Notes: generated by a model from the sequence alone, not told the origin. DNA of 64,000 nt from Testudinibacter aquarius (GCF_004342725.1 NZ_SMCP01000006.1:124001-188000); one strand, 5' to 3'. Positions 10,016 to 20,437 are shown, numbered from the stretch's first letter. Made by a program: numbers and translations.

Positions 10016-11782
10016 ATGCGTACACTATTGCCTTTTTTGGCGATGTTTAAATATACCGCTTTCCGATTACTGTTCGGTGTTGTGTTGATGATATGTGGGC
10101 TGGCGGCAAGTGTCGGCTTGCTGACGCTGTCCGGTTGGTTTTTGGCGGCGGCTTCGCTGGCTGGTGCAAATATTTTATTCAATTTTTTCTACCCGTCTGC
10201 CGGTGTGCGTGGTTTGGCCATCGGGCGCACCGCACTTCGGTATTTTGAACGGGTTGTGACCCATGATGCGACCTTTCGGGTGATTGCGCGGCTGAGGACG
10301 GCGGTGTTTAAACGTTTGATCCCGCTTTCGCCGGCGGTGTTGGCACGTTATCGCAATAGTGATTTACTCAACCGCCTGGTTGCTGATGTCGACACCTTAG
10401 ATAATCTGTATTTGCGTCTGGTCGCACCGTTTATCAGTGCAGCAATGGTGATCCTGTTTCTGTTTTTAGGGCTGAGCCTGATTGATGGCTCGTTGGCATT
10501 GTTCCTTGCGCTGACCTTATTTGCACTATTGTTTTTGATTCCACTGCTCTTTTACCAACTGGGTAAAAGATTTGGTGAGCAACTAGTGCAAGAACGTGCG
10601 CATTATCGGGTACGTTTTCTTGATTGGCTGCAAAATCAAGCAGAATTATTGTTGTTTAATGTTGAAGCGACACAGCGGCAAAGCTTGCAACACAGTGAGC
10701 AACAATGGCAGCAGTGGCAAGCCAAAGAAGCAAATTTAAGCGGTTTAGCGGCGGCGTTGTTGCTGTTGGGGAATGGCACGATTTTAGTGGCGATGTTGTG
10801 GCTGGCCGGTGGAACTGATTTTGCCGATCAAAGCTATTTACGCTTGGCCAATATTGCGTTGTTCACCTTCTCAGCGCTGGCATCATTTGAAATTTTAATG
10901 CCGCTTGGTGCCGCTTTTTTGCGCTTGGGACAGGTGATCAGTTCCGCAGAGCGTGTGAATGACATCATTCAACAGCAACCGTTGGTGCTATTTGACGGGC
11001 AACAGTCAGAATTTGCGGATAACGAAACGTTGTTGGCTGTCGAGAACGTGACTTTTACTTATCCGGAAGCGAACGAGTTGGCAACATCTCAGCAAAGTGC
11101 GGTTTCAGCGGCGGTGTTGCAAGGGATTGATTGGCAGGTGAAGGCTGGGGAAAAGATTGCCTTATTGGGAAAAACCGGCAGTGGAAAATCCAGTTTGCTA
11201 CAGCTGTTAGTACGCAATTATGATCCGCAACAAGGCAAAGTGCGCTTCGCTGGGCAAGATCTAAGCTGTTATTCGGAAGCTTTTTTGCGACAACAATTCT
11301 GTTTTTTAAGCCAGCGGGTGTATGTGTTCAGTGCCACTTTGCGTGATAATTTACAACTGGCAAACGAACAGGCAAGCGAACAACAAATGCTGACGGTGCT
11401 GTATCAAGTTGGCTTGGGGCATTTGAGTGAGCAAAGCGAAGGTCTGAATTTGTGGTTAGGTGATGGTGGCCGTCCGCTTTCCGGCGGTGAGCAGCGCCGT
11501 TTGGGACTTGCCAGAGTATTGTTAAACAACAGCCCGATTGTGTTGCTGGATGAACCGACCGAAGGTTTGGATCGTGAAACTGAACGGCAAATTCTGAATT
11601 TGATTTTGGCACATTGCCGTGATAAAACCTTAATTATGGTGACGCATCGATTGACGGCGTTGGAGAAATTTGATCGCCTTTGTGTCATTGACAGTGGTCG
11701 CTTGCAAGAACAGGGTAGCTATGCGACGCTAGCAACTGATTCACACAGTTTGTTCTACCGTTTTTTGAACCGCTTGGCTTAA
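10016..11782 (+). CDS. cydC: Heterodimeric ABC exporter subunit CydC
   Basis: A 588-residue partner of CydD with a six-helix transmembrane domain, then an ATPase with Walker A GKTGSGKSS, signature LSGGEQRR and Walker B VLLDEPTEGLD. I start it at ATG 10016 (MRTLLPF), which follows CGGAGAG at a good distance 14 bp after the cydD stop. A 13-residue longer in-frame reading from 9977 would overlap cydD and lacks a ribosome-binding site. Confidence 0.93.
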   Translation: MRTLLPFLAMFKYTAFRLLFGVVLMICGLAASVGLLTLSGWFLAAASLAGANILFNFFYPSAGVRGLAIGRTALRYFERVVTHDATFRVIARLRTAVFKRLIPLSPAVLARYRNSDLLNRLVADVDTLDNLYLRLVAPFISAAMVILFLFLGLSLIDGSLALFLALTLFALLFLIPLLFYQLGKRFGEQLVQERAHYRVRFLDWLQNQAELLLFNVEATQRQSLQHSEQQWQQWQAKEANLSGLAAALLLLGNGTILVAMLWLAGGTDFADQSYLRLANIALFTFSALASFEILMPLGAAFLRLGQVISSAERVNDIIQQQPLVLFDGQQSEFADNETLLAVENVTFTYPEANELATSQQSAVSAAVLQGIDWQVKAGEKIALLGKTGSGKSSLLQLLVRNYDPQQGKVRFAGQDLSCYSEAFLRQQFCFLSQRVYVFSATLRDNLQLANEQASEQQMLTVLYQVGLGHLSEQSEGLNLWLGDGGRPLSGGEQRRLGLARVLLNNSPIVLLDEPTEGLDRETERQILNLILAHCRDKTLIMVTHRLTALEKFDRLCVIDSGRLQEQGSYATLATDSHSLFYRFLNRLA

Positions 11783-11799
11783 GGGTAAAGAGATTATTT

Positions 11800-12774
11800 A
11801 TGATGTTAAATAAAAACAACCAGCAATCGGTATTGCCGCCGGCGGAAATATTGGTTGAAGTGGTCGCCGAAAGTGTTGAAATGCAGCAACTTTTACGGCA
11901 ATTAAACCAATTTTCTCGTTCAGATGCGCCACTGTTAATCCAAGGAGAAACCGGTACAGGTAAGGATCTGCTGGCTAAATTGTGTTATCAATGGAGCAAA
12001 CGCCATGCGGAGAAATTTATTGCAGTCAATTGTGCCGGTTTACCGCCGGAGGCGGCAGAACAAGAGATGTTTGGCGACAGCACGCACGGCAACAGCAGCT
12101 GCGGTTTTTTTGAATATGCCAATAACGGCACGGTATTATTGGATTCGATCAATGAACTGTCTTTAAGCTTGCAGGCAAAACTGCTGCGTTTTTTGAACGA
12201 CGGCAGTTATCGTCGTGTCGGTGAGGAGCAAGAGCATTCCGCTGATGTGCGGGTGATTTGCACTTCGCAGAAACCGTTGGCTTATTATGTAGAAAAAGGC
12301 GAATTGCGTGAGGATTTATACCATCGTTTAAACGTGTTGAGCCTGAATATTCCGCCGTTGCGCCAACATAAACAGGACATACCGCACTTGGTGGCGTTTT
12401 TTTTGCCGAAAATCTGCCAACAATTGCAGATTGCAGTTCCAAATTATGATAACCGCTATTTAGACAGCCTGACCGCTTATCATTGGCCGGGCAATATTCG
12501 TGAGTTGTATAATCTGCTGTATCGCAGTGTGGTTTCGATGGAAACCGAGCAACAGTTACCGCTGCCGGATTTCAGCGGCAAAGTGAACAGTGCAGAGTGG
12601 GTACTGAGCGAGTATGAAGGCTTAAGTCTGGAGCAAATTATCAATCAATTTGAATCCGGTATACTCAAACAATTTTATAATGTTTATCCCAGCACTCGTA
12701 AACTGGCAAACCGTTTAGGCATTTCCCACACCACCATTGCCAATAAATTAAAACAGTACGGCATCGGCAAGTAA
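11800..12774 (+). CDS. tyrR: Transcriptional regulator TyrR, short Haemophilus-type form
   Basis: A 324-residue AAA+ regulator. The domains are a short N-terminal lead (1-25), an ATPase domain with Walker A GETGTGKD (49-56), and a C-terminal Fis-type helix-turn-helix (PSTRKLANRLGISHTTIANKLKQ region). E. coli TyrR (513 residues) has extra N-terminal ACT and PAS domains; the H. influenzae protein lacks them, as here. The sigma-54 contact motif GAFTGA is absent (GDSTHGNSSCGFF instead), as expected for TyrR, which acts with sigma-70. The Walker B position reads LLDSINE rather than LLDE, so ATP hydrolysis may be weak. Expected role: aromatic amino-acid gene control. Confidence 0.85.
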   Translation: MMLNKNNQQSVLPPAEILVEVVAESVEMQQLLRQLNQFSRSDAPLLIQGETGTGKDLLAKLCYQWSKRHAEKFIAVNCAGLPPEAAEQEMFGDSTHGNSSCGFFEYANNGTVLLDSINELSLSLQAKLLRFLNDGSYRRVGEEQEHSADVRVICTSQKPLAYYVEKGELREDLYHRLNVLSLNIPPLRQHKQDIPHLVAFFLPKICQQLQIAVPNYDNRYLDSLTAYHWPGNIRELYNLLYRSVVSMETEQQLPLPDFSGKVNSAEWVLSEYEGLSLEQIINQFESGILKQFYNVYPSTRKLANRLGISHTTIANKLKQYGIGK

Positions 12775-12779
12775 CATAT

Positions 12780-12960
12780 ATTAATATTGAGCGTAGCGAG
12801 TTTACAAATTGAGCGTAGAAATTAGCAAAGGCGAAGAATAGCACTACAATTGGGGCGTGTTTCTTTTGCTTATCTTTTTCTTTGCACGAGCAAAGAAAAG
12901 TAAGTCGCCATCGGCGAAACCCGATAGTAAAGATAAAGAAAATTTTGATTAGGGAAGAAA
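12780..12960. repeat. Intergenic palindrome-containing repeat-like sequence
   Basis: Between tyrR and mglC there is a non-coding stretch with a 10-bp perfect hairpin TTTTCTTTGC-ACGA-GCAAAGAAAA (12876-12899), preceded by GCGTGTTTCTTTTGC and followed by TAAGTCGCC. From memory, very similar sequences recur between genes in Pasteurellaceae and other Gammaproteobacteria and are often mis-annotated as short hypothetical proteins on the opposite strand. I treat it as an intergenic repeat and not as a gene. Confidence 0.5.
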
Positions 12961-12987
12961 AATACAATTCCACTTTATTGATGCATT

Positions 12988-13032
12988 AAAAAACCGCACC
13001 GGGTTAGAGGAAGAACCCGGTACGGTTTTTTT
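12988..13032. terminator. Bidirectional terminator between tyrR and mglC
   Basis: A long stem AAAAAACCGCACCGGGTT / AACCCGGTACGGTTTTTT with an 8-nt loop (AGAGGAAG) lies between the converging tyrR and mgl operons. T-runs follow the stem on both strands, so it can stop transcription from either side. Confidence 0.85.
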
Positions 13033-13051
13033 GCTAGTGCTGCTATTTTAC

Positions 13052-14062
13052 TTATTTTTTCTTCGCATATTTCAAGGAGTCGATGGCGACTGCCAAGATA
13101 ATGATGCTACCTTTAATAATATATTGCCAATATGGGTTGACCCCGATATAGGTCAAACCGTAGTTAATCACGGTGAAGATTAACACCCCTGTGACCACGC
13201 CGATAACCGTGCCGACACCACCGGCAAACGAGACCCCACCGACTACGCAGGCTGCAATTGCATCCAATTCATACATAAAGCCGAGGTTATTAGTGGCACT
13301 GCCGATCCGTCCGGCTTCCAACATCCCACCGAAGGCGTAGAACATCCCCGCGATCATATAAATCACCACCAAGTTACGGGTTACGTTCACCCCGGATACC
13401 CGAGCGGCTTCCGGATTGCCGCCGATAGCGAAAATGTTTTTGCCGAAGCGGGTTTTATTCCACATAATCCAGACTAAGATGGTGGCAAGGATCGCATATA
13501 TCGTGATATAGGAGAGCCTGAACTGTCCAAACCTGAAATACCCTTGTGCAAAGGCTGAGAAAGTCGGGTTAAAACCGGCAATCGGTGAAGAGCCGACCGC
13601 ATCGTAGTACAGCGAGTTGATCCCATAAACGATGATCATCGTGCCTAATGTGGCGATAAATGGTGTTACGTTCAAGACTGCAATGATGAAACCGTTCATC
13701 AAACCAATAATTGCACCAATTGCACAGACCACCAGAATCACCACCGGAATTGGAATCTCAGTTAAATTCGGGAAGACTCGGTTGACGTTATCCATGGCTT
13801 GCAGCAAGGTGGCGGAAACCACTGCCGCCAAGCCGACCTGGCGACCGGCGGATAAGTCTGTGCCTTGTGTTACCAATAATCCGGCAACGCCTAGGGCAAT
13901 AATCAATCTGACTGAAGATTGGGTCAGAATGTTACTGAAGTTGATTAAGCTCAAGAAGCTGGAGTCTTGTGCGATGATAATCGCCAGCAAAATCAGCAGA
14001 ACGAAGTAAATAGCATTTTGTTTCAGGAAATCAAGAGATTTGTTTCTTCCTAATTCAGCCAT
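13052..14062 (-). CDS. mglC: Galactose/methyl-galactoside ABC transporter permease MglC
   Basis: A 336-residue inner-membrane permease of the ribose/galactose ABC family with about eight to ten hydrophobic segments. It contains the family's GxxxG-rich loop and the cytoplasmic coupling region FAIGGNPEAARVSGVNV. It is the last gene of the minus-strand mglBAC operon, 33 bp after mglA. Together with MglA and MglB it imports galactose and methyl-galactosides. The length equals that of E. coli MglC. Confidence 0.95.
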   Translation of the reverse strand: MAELGRNKSLDFLKQNAIYFVLLILLAIIIAQDSSFLSLINFSNILTQSSVRLIIALGVAGLLVTQGTDLSAGRQVGLAAVVSATLLQAMDNVNRVFPNLTEIPIPVVILVVCAIGAIIGLMNGFIIAVLNVTPFIATLGTMIIVYGINSLYYDAVGSSPIAGFNPTFSAFAQGYFRFGQFRLSYITIYAILATILVWIMWNKTRFGKNIFAIGGNPEAARVSGVNVTRNLVVIYMIAGMFYAFGGMLEAGRIGSATNNLGFMYELDAIAACVVGGVSFAGGVGTVIGVVTGVLIFTVINYGLTYIGVNPYWQYIIKGSIIILAVAIDSLKYAKKK

Positions 14063-14095
14063 GATTTTATCCCTTCTCTTATTTTTTATAAACGG

Positions 14096-15634
14096 TTATA
14101 AATATTTAGCGGCAAGCTGTAAAATTTCTTGCTGCGATGTCTCTTTGGTATTGACAGTGCCGGCGAGTTTGCCGTTACTCATCACCATAATCCGGTCAGT
14201 GATCCCCAATAGTTCCGGCATTTCGGACGAGATAATGATAATGCCCTTGTCTTTTTTTGCTAGCTCCATAATTAATTGATAAATCTCATATTTTGCGCCA
14301 ACATCAATACCGCGGGTCGGCTCGTCCAGCATCAGGATCTCCGGCTGAGTCAATAGCCAACGTCCGATAATCACTTTTTGCTGATTACCACCTGAAAGCG
14401 ATCCGATGTTGGTTTTATGTGAAGGTGTTTTCACATTCATCGAATCGATAACCCATTGGGTATCACTTTTCATTTTTGCGTTACTGAGCAACCCGAATTT
14501 TGACATGTAAGCTTTAATATTTGAAATCAAGGAATTAAATTCAATATTTAAATTGGAATAAATCCCTGTTGAACGCCGCTCTTCAGTCACCAAGGCAAAA
14601 CCGTTATTGATGGCTTCAAGTGCGGTTTTGTTACGCATCACTTTATCGTGCAATTTCACCACACCGCTCTTTTTTTCACGGATGCCGAAAATAGTTTCGA
14701 CAATATCGGTTCGTTTAGCGCCGACCAAGCCTGCAATACCTAAAATTTCGCCTTTATGCAGTTCAAAACTGACATCTTTAATCGAAGGTTGATTAAGTGC
14801 GGTCAGATTCTCGACCGTTAAGATCACCTCTTTCGGCTGATTGATTTTGGGCGGGAAGCGTTGAGTTAGCTCGCGGCCGACCATCATGGCAACAATGCCG
14901 TCCATGGTAGCGCCTTTGACCGGAATGCTGTTAATCCATTTCCCGTCACGCAGCACCGTTACTTCGTCGCAGATTTTAAAAATCTCGTCCATTTTGTGCG
15001 AGATATAAATAATGCCACAGCCCCGTTTTTTCAATTTTGCGATGATTGAAAACAGGTGATTGACCTCTTTTTCCGACAAGGAAGAGGTCGGTTCGTCCAT
15101 AATCACGATTTTGGCATTATAGGAGAATGCTTTGGCGATTTCGATCATCTGCATTTGGGAAACTGAAAGTTTGCCCACTTTCATTTTGGGATCGATATCG
15201 ATATCTAATTCTTTAAAAATGGCTTTGGTATCGTTATACATCTTGGTGTGATCAACCAATCCGGCTTTAATCGGATAGCGCCCTAACCACAGGTTATCCA
15301 TCACACTGCTTTGTTTAACCAGATTAAGCTCCTGGTGTACCATCGAAATACCGTTTTCCAGCGCCTCTTTTGAGGTTTTAAAATTAATTGGTTTTCCAAG
15401 AAAAAGGATTTCGCCCTCGTCTTTGGCATAGATCCCGAAAAGGCATTTTAGCAATGTGGATTTCCCGGCACCGTTTTCCCCCATCAGGGCATGAACCGAA
15501 TGCGAGCGCACTGTCAAATTGGCATTATCAAGCGCCTTTACGCCGGGGAAGGTTTTGCTTACCCCTTTCATTTCCAATAAAATTTGATTTTCAGTTCGCA
15601 CTGATTCAGTTTGTGTGGATTGTTCTGTACTCAT
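14096..15634 (-). CDS. mglA: Galactose/methyl-galactoside ABC transporter ATP-binding protein MglA
   Basis: A 512-residue sugar ABC ATPase with two nucleotide-binding domains. The first has a full Walker A (GENGAGKST) and Walker B ([10 protein letters not shown]). The second has a degenerate Walker A (GLVGAKRTD) but a proper signature (LSGGNQQK) and Walker B ([11 protein letters not shown]), as is normal for MglA/RbsA/AraG. I start at ATG 15634, which has GAGG upstream; a TTG four codons earlier is possible but weaker. Confidence 0.95.
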   Translation of the reverse strand: MSTEQSTQTESVRTENQILLEMKGVSKTFPGVKALDNANLTVRSHSVHALMGENGAGKSTLLKCLFGIYAKDEGEILFLGKPINFKTSKEALENGISMVHQELNLVKQSSVMDNLWLGRYPIKAGLVDHTKMYNDTKAIFKELDIDIDPKMKVGKLSVSQMQMIEIAKAFSYNAKIVIMDEPTSSLSEKEVNHLFSIIAKLKKRGCGIIYISHKMDEIFKICDEVTVLRDGKWINSIPVKGATMDGIVAMMVGRELTQRFPPKINQPKEVILTVENLTALNQPSIKDVSFELHKGEILGIAGLVGAKRTDIVETIFGIREKKSGVVKLHDKVMRNKTALEAINNGFALVTEERRSTGIYSNLNIEFNSLISNIKAYMSKFGLLSNAKMKSDTQWVIDSMNVKTPSHKTNIGSLSGGNQQKVIIGRWLLTQPEILMLDEPTRGIDVGAKYEIYQLIMELAKKDKGIIIISSEMPELLGITDRIMVMSNGKLAGTVNTKETSQQEILQLAAKYL

Positions 15635-15691
15635 ATCCAACCTCAAGCGGCAAGGGGGAGGATGAATCCTCCCCGGATTACAACGTAGTAT

Positions 15692-16684
15692 TTATTTTAA
15701 AAAGTTTTCTAAGTTATCTTTGTCAACACCGACGTAAGGGATACGAACTACACGGTTTTCCAGTTTCCAGTTGGTCCCTTCGGTTGCCGCTTTGCCGTTT
15801 GCCAGATTATCGGACAATTGAACTACCGCTTTCGCTTGGTTGACACCATCGTTCAACACGGTTCCGGCGATGGCTCCGGATTTAATCAATTGCAATACTT
15901 CCGGCAACGCATCTACCCCGAATACCGGCAGATTTTTACCATGAGATTTCGCCGCTTCCAACGCTCCCATTGCCATACCGTCATTGTTAGAAATAATCAT
16001 TTCAATGTTATTGGCATGCGGACCGGACAACCAAGCGTCGCTCTTATCTTTTGCCATTGCGGCATCCCACATGCCGGTATCGATATACAGTTGCTCGGTT
16101 GCAATGCCTTGACCATTGATCTCTTCAATTACATATTTGGTACGCGCTTCCGCATCTGGGTGCCCCGGTTCGCCTTTTAACAATACATACTGAATTTTAC
16201 CGTCTTTATTTAAATCCCAAGCGGCATTGGCTTTCCATTGTTTGGCGATCAAATCCCCTTGAATGACACCGGATTCTTTCGGATCGGTACCCACATAGTA
16301 TGATTTGTCATAACTATCAATTGCAGCTTGACCAGGGTCTTTATTGAAGAAAACAATCGGAATATCGTATTCAGACGCTTTTTTGATGATAGTCGGTGCA
16401 GCAGCAGGGTCAACCAGATTGATTGCCAACACTTTCACCCCTTTGGAGATCAAAACGTCAACTTGGTCGTTTTGGATAGATTGGGCGTTTTGAGAGTCAT
16501 TCATCAATAATTCAATATCTTTCAATGCTTTTGCTTCTTTTTCAATTTCCTGACGCATTAAAGACATAAAGTTGTCATCATATTTGTAAATGGTTACACC
16601 GACACGGTTTGCTGCTTGGGCTGAAGTGGCAGCGATACCGAATCCGACAGCCAGTGCGATTGAAGTTAATACGGTTTTTTTCAT
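15692..16684 (-). CDS. mglB: Periplasmic D-galactose/D-glucose-binding protein MglB
   Basis: A 330-residue substrate-binding protein. It begins [16 protein letters not shown] and has a Sec signal peptide with likely cleavage after SAQA. The mature part starts [16 protein letters not shown], very close to E. coli galactose-binding protein, and ends with [10 protein letters not shown]. The ATG at 16684 has GGAGAG upstream; a longer in-frame reading from 16744 has no ribosome-binding site and would bury the signal peptide. First gene of mglBAC; the upstream region holds CRP and GalR/S operator sequences. Confidence 0.95.
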   Translation of the reverse strand: MKKTVLTSIALAVGFGIAATSAQAANRVGVTIYKYDDNFMSLMRQEIEKEAKALKDIELLMNDSQNAQSIQNDQVDVLISKGVKVLAINLVDPAAAPTIIKKASEYDIPIVFFNKDPGQAAIDSYDKSYYVGTDPKESGVIQGDLIAKQWKANAAWDLNKDGKIQYVLLKGEPGHPDAEARTKYVIEEINGQGIATEQLYIDTGMWDAAMAKDKSDAWLSGPHANNIEMIISNNDGMAMGALEAAKSHGKNLPVFGVDALPEVLQLIKSGAIAGTVLNDGVNQAKAVVQLSDNLANGKAATEGTNWKLENRVVRIPYVGVDKDNLENFLK

Positions 16685-16843
16685 GGTAATTCTCTCCATC
16701 TTTGTTATATAAAGATAAATGCCATCGGGCAATTTCGGGGTCAATGAATAATTGACGGATCAACTGCAACCGATACTCAGAGTATTATCTGCCTATATGC
16801 GATAATGTCGGATGTAAGGATACGCAAGGAAAAGAAAAAAGTA

Positions 16844-16859
16844 TGTGATCCTATTCACA
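16844..16859. promoter_or_regulatory. CRP-binding site upstream of mglB
   Basis: TGTGATCCTATTCACA is an exact match to the consensus TGTGA-N6-TCACA. It is 160 bp upstream of the mglB start, in the mgl promoter region, and predicts cAMP-CRP activation of galactose uptake. Confidence 0.85.
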
Positions 16860-16861
16860 TT

Positions 16862-16878
16862 ATGAAAACGATTACATC
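16862..16878. promoter_or_regulatory. GalR/GalS-type operator in the mgl promoter region
   Basis: ATGAAAACGATTACATC resembles the GalR/GalS operator, with a central CG and half-sites GTAAT/GAAAA. It lies 2 bp from the perfect CRP site and between the two CRP sites. Likely bound by the GalS homologue encoded next to it. Confidence 0.65.
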
Positions 16879-16894
16879 ATCAGCATAAGAAATA

Positions 16895-16910
16895 TGTGGT
16901 TTAGATCACA
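16895..16910. promoter_or_regulatory. Second CRP-binding site between mglB and galS
   Basis: TGTGGTTTAGATCACA matches TGTGA-N6-TCACA at 9 of 10 conserved positions. It lies just past the galS stop codon and could assist activation of mglBAC from a distal position. Confidence 0.65.
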
Positions 16911-16924
16911 TTTCTTAAGGCCAA

Positions 16925-17923
16925 TCAAATCGCTTTCACTGAAAAACGTTTCACCAAAGTCGGATTAAAAGTGACATTTTCAGGTGAGGCCAGTGCTTTA
17001 TTGACTAGGCTTAGTGCCAACTCGGCAGCATAAGTTGCCATTAAATCAATAGGATAGCGAATGGTTGTCAACTTAGGTACTAAATAATTGGCAAGTGGCA
17101 TATCATCAAAACCGATCAGCGAAAACTGTTGCGGCACTTTAATGTTGTTTTCATTCAAAATAGACAAAGCACCGGCTGCCATCGAATCGTTATAACACAC
17201 CACAGCAGTTAAATTTGAGTTATAACTCAACAGCTTAATCATGGTTTCTTCACCGCCTTGATAATCCGGAGAGGAGTTGGCAATAGCGTGTGGCATGATC
17301 GGCAAATCATGATCACTGAGCGCTTTCAAATAGCCGCTTTTGCGTTCGATTTCATCGTTGATCTGATGGTTGGAGCCAATATAACCGATATATTTATGCC
17401 CATGATTAATCAGTGTATTGGTTGCTAAATAGGTACCTTTTTCATTATCAAGTGCGATGCAGCGCTGTTCAAAACCGGGAATGGTACGATTGATAATCAC
17501 CATGCCCGGATGGCGCTGTAAATACTCGTTTAATATCTCGTCACTCAAGGCTTTGGAATGTACCACGAGGGCGTTGCAGCGTTTTTTTAATAATAAATCA
17601 ATAGCTTGCTTTTCTTTTTCCGGATTGTGATAACCTATTCCAATCAAAATATTGCGTTGGTGCGCGCTGGCAACTTGATCAACGGCTTTGACTAAAATCG
17701 CAAAAAAAGAGTCCGTTACATCTGTTACCACCACACCGATGGTATCACTGCTTTGTGTTGCCAACGCTTGAGCATTGGCATTGGGATAGTAGCCCAGCTC
17801 CTCCACCGCAGCCAACACCGCCTGCCGGGTTTTATCGCTGATGGACGGATGGGCATTCAAAACCCGCGAAACTGTCGCTACAGATATATTGGCTAATTTA
17901 GCAACATCACGAATTGTCACCAT
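16925..17923 (-). CDS. galS: LacI-family galactose regulator GalS/GalR
   Basis: A 332-residue LacI-type repressor. The N-terminal helix-turn-helix is [19 protein letters not shown] with the hinge [11 protein letters not shown], followed by a periplasmic-binding-protein-like sensor domain. Its position between mglBAC and the divergent galTKM, together with matching operators on both sides, makes it the regulator of galactose uptake and catabolism. H. influenzae has one such gene in the same place (HI0821, named galR there). GalR and GalS cannot be told apart from sequence alone here. Confidence 0.88.
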   Translation of the reverse strand: MVTIRDVAKLANISVATVSRVLNAHPSISDKTRQAVLAAVEELGYYPNANAQALATQSSDTIGVVVTDVTDSFFAILVKAVDQVASAHQRNILIGIGYHNPEKEKQAIDLLLKKRCNALVVHSKALSDEILNEYLQRHPGMVIINRTIPGFEQRCIALDNEKGTYLATNTLINHGHKYIGYIGSNHQINDEIERKSGYLKALSDHDLPIMPHAIANSSPDYQGGEETMIKLLSYNSNLTAVVCYNDSMAAGALSILNENNIKVPQQFSLIGFDDMPLANYLVPKLTTIRYPIDLMATYAAELALSLVNKALASPENVTFNPTLVKRFSVKAI

Positions 17924-17944
17924 TGTCCTATCCTCACATTTATT

Positions 17945-17955
17945 GAAACCGTTTC
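17945..17955. promoter_or_regulatory. LacI-family operator in the galS leader
   Basis: GAAACCGTTTC is a near-perfect palindrome of the LacI/GalR operator type, about 22 bp upstream of the galS start codon. It suggests autoregulation of galS. Confidence 0.6.
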
Positions 17956-18064
17956 CTATTATACTCCCTTTTTTTATTTTTCAAGAGTAATCAGTAAAAT
18001 ATTTGGGTGTTTTGTGATCTGATTAACGGTTTGTTTAACCAATTATGTTATATTTAACATCATT

Positions 18065-18082
18065 AATGTAACCGATTACATT
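18065..18082. promoter_or_regulatory. GalR/GalS operator upstream of galT
   Basis: AATGTAACCGATTACATT is an 18-bp palindrome with one mismatched pair and a central CG, closely matching the E. coli gal operator pattern. It lies 32 bp upstream of the galT start. A half CRP site (TGTGATCTGATTAAC, near 18014) lies about 50 bp further upstream. Confidence 0.8.
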
Positions 18083-18113
18083 TATTTTCGTATTAAATAT
18101 CAAGGTGAATGAC

Positions 18114-19166
18114 ATGAATAATCTAATTTTTGACGTATCAGAACACCCGCATCGACGCTATAACCCATTGAAAGATGAGTGGATATTGGTTTCTCCCCAC
18201 CGAGCTAAGCGTCCTTGGAGTGGGCAAAGCGAAAAGCTATCTACTACCCAACTCCCCACTTATGATGAAAACTGTTTCTTATGTCCCGGCAACAAGCGGG
18301 TTTCCGGCGAAGTGAATCCAGACTATCAAGGCACTTATGTCTTTGCTAATGATTTTGCTGCATTAATGCCGGACAGCCCAGAGGCACCGCAGAGTGATAA
18401 TCCGTTGTTTCAGGTGATGGGGGTGCGTGGTCTGAGCCGTGTGATCTGTTTTTCACCGGATCACAGCAAAACCTTGCCGGAGCTGAGTGTCAGCGAAATT
18501 CGTGCGGTGGTGGATACATGGAATGAACAATTGGAAGAGTTGGGAAAAGATTACCTTTGGGTGCAGGCGTTTGAAAATAAAGGCGAAGTTATGGGCTGTT
18601 CACAGCCTCACCCACACGGACAAATCTGGGCAAATAGTTTCTTGCCCAATGAAGTGGCAGCCAAAGAGCGTAATTTGCGGAACTATTATCAACAACATGG
18701 CAGTAATTTACTGCTGGATTATGCCAATGCTGAACTGAAAGATGGCAGTCGCACCGTAGTGGAAACCGAACATTGGCTAGCAGTGGTGCCATATTGGGCG
18801 GCTTGGCCGTTTGAAACGCTGCTCCTGCCAAAAAGTGCGGTGAAGCGCATGAATGAATTAACTTCAGCACAGCGTGATGATTTGGCATTGGCGCTTAAAT
18901 TATTGACTACGCGCTACGATAATCTGTTTGAATGTGCTTTTCCGTATTCGATGGGGTGGCACTATGCGCCATTTTTCAAAGACGACCGCACTTTGGATCA
19001 TTGGCAACTGCATGCGGTGTTTTATCCGCCGTTATTACGTTCCGCGACAATTCGAAAATTTATGGTCGGCTATGAAATGTTGGCAGAAGCACAGCGGGAT
19101 CTCACCCCTGAACAAGCTGCGGCACGTTTGGCGCAATTGAGTGATATTCACTATAAAACCAAATAA
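18114..19166 (+). CDS. galT: Galactose-1-phosphate uridylyltransferase
   Basis: A 350-residue Leloir enzyme that exchanges UMP between UDP-glucose and galactose-1-phosphate. The HIT-like active-site motif is seen at [12 protein letters not shown], with the HPH catalytic triplet. Zinc-site residues occur in the N-terminal CFLCPGN segment and near [16 protein letters not shown] 18114 has AAGG at a proper distance; a GTG three codons earlier does not. First gene of galTKM. Confidence 0.96.
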   Translation: MNNLIFDVSEHPHRRYNPLKDEWILVSPHRAKRPWSGQSEKLSTTQLPTYDENCFLCPGNKRVSGEVNPDYQGTYVFANDFAALMPDSPEAPQSDNPLFQVMGVRGLSRVICFSPDHSKTLPELSVSEIRAVVDTWNEQLEELGKDYLWVQAFENKGEVMGCSQPHPHGQIWANSFLPNEVAAKERNLRNYYQQHGSNLLLDYANAELKDGSRTVVETEHWLAVVPYWAAWPFETLLLPKSAVKRMNELTSAQRDDLALALKLLTTRYDNLFECAFPYSMGWHYAPFFKDDRTLDHWQLHAVFYPPLLRSATIRKFMVGYEMLAEAQRDLTPEQAAARLAQLSDIHYKTK

Positions 19167-19255
19167 AGCTAACAATAGCGCCAAAAAAAAGCGCCAAAAA
19201 CAAAAGCAAATACACCTGATAATGATAACCTTAATGACAGTATGAGGATAACAAA

Positions 19256-20437
19256 ATGACAGCACAATTGACACCACAACAGCAAGCCCAGAAAGTCTTT
19301 ATCGATCAATTTGAATATCAACCGCAAGTGCTGGTTTATGCGCCCGGTCGTGTGAATGTTATCGGCGAACATACCGATTATAACGACGGTTTCGTGATGC
19401 CATGCGCCATTGATTACGGCACGGCAATCAGTGGTGCAAAACGAGAGGACAGTATATTTCGGGTTTATGCCGCCGACTTACAACAATGGGATGAATTTGA
19501 TTTGAGCCAGCCGATTAAACCGCACTTTGATGCCGCCGGCGACTACAAATGGACCGGCTATGTGCGTGGTGTGGTCAAATATATTCAAGAAAAATGTCCA
19601 CACTTCAAAACCGGTGCCGATCTGGCGATCAGCGGCAATGTTCCGCTCTCTTCCGGTTTAAGTTCTTCCGCTGCGCTGGAAGTGGCAACTGGAAAATTTT
19701 GTCAAATTGTCGGCGGTTTGGATTTAACTCAGGTTGAAATCGCCTTGATCGGGCAACAAGCCGAGAATCGTTTTGTCGGTTGCCAATGCGGCAATATGGA
19801 TCAATTGATTTCGGCATTGGGGCAGCAAGATCATCTGCTGAAAATTGACTGTCGCAGTTTGGAAACGGAAGCAGTGCCTGTGCCGCAAGGCGTTGCCGTG
19901 ATGATCGTCAACTCTAATGTGAAACACGATTTGGTTGCCGGAGAATACAACAGCCGTCGTCAACAGTGCGAACAAGCCGCCGAATTTTTCGGGGTGAAAG
20001 CGCTGCGGGATGTGTCAATTGCTCAATTCAAACAGCATGAAGCCGAGTTAACCGCACTTGACCCGATTGTCGCCAAGCGCGCCAGACATGTCATCACCGA
20101 AAATCAGCGAGTGTTAGATGCCGTGGTGGCGCTGAAGCAAGGCGATTTACAACAATTGGGCGTGTTGATGGGGCAATCTCACGTTTCAATGAAAGACGAT
20201 TTTGAAATCACGGTGCCGGAAGTGGACTATCTGGTGGAGCTTGCACAACAAGTGATTGGCGACAGTGGTGGTGCGCGCATGACCGGAGGCGGTTTTGGCG
20301 GTTGTATTGTAGCGCTGGCGCCGCAAGAGAAGATCGAAGCCGTGCGTAAAAATATTGCTGAGCATTATGAAAAACACACCGGTTTAAAAGAGACCTTTTA
20401 TGTGTGCCATGCCTCAGCTGGAGTGAGTGTGTTATGA
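19256..20437 (+). CDS. galK: Galactokinase
   Basis: A 393-residue GHMP kinase that phosphorylates galactose with ATP. The galactokinase signature [17 protein letters not shown] lies near the N-terminus, the ATP loop is [16 protein letters not shown], and the C-terminal GHMP motif is [16 protein letters not shown]. It starts 89 bp after galT, with GAGG upstream. The spacer contains a short direct repeat, GCGCCAAAAA. The stop overlaps the galM start as ATGA. Confidence 0.97.
   Translation: MTAQLTPQQQAQKVFIDQFEYQPQVLVYAPGRVNVIGEHTDYNDGFVMPCAIDYGTAISGAKREDSIFRVYAADLQQWDEFDLSQPIKPHFDAAGDYKWTGYVRGVVKYIQEKCPHFKTGADLAISGNVPLSSGLSSSAALEVATGKFCQIVGGLDLTQVEIALIGQQAENRFVGCQCGNMDQLISALGQQDHLLKIDCRSLETEAVPVPQGVAVMIVNSNVKHDLVAGEYNSRRQQCEQAAEFFGVKALRDVSIAQFKQHEAELTALDPIVAKRARHVITENQRVLDAVVALKQGDLQQLGVLMGQSHVSMKDDFEITVPEVDYLVELAQQVIGDSGGARMTGGGFGGCIVALAPQEKIEAVRKNIAEHYEKHTGLKETFYVCHASAGVSVL

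Noticed and set aside
12665-12973. A 102-codon minus-strand ORF between tyrR and mglC
   Set aside because: It overlaps the 3' end of tyrR, has no ribosome-binding site and reads through a hairpin repeat; such ORFs are known to be spurious.
15635-15646. TTG start of mglA
   Set aside because: The ATG four codons downstream has the better-placed GAGG and gives a normal N-terminus.
15388-15843. A 151-codon plus-strand ORF across mglA and mglB
   Set aside because: It is antisense to two clearly recognised genes and has no domain-like sequence.
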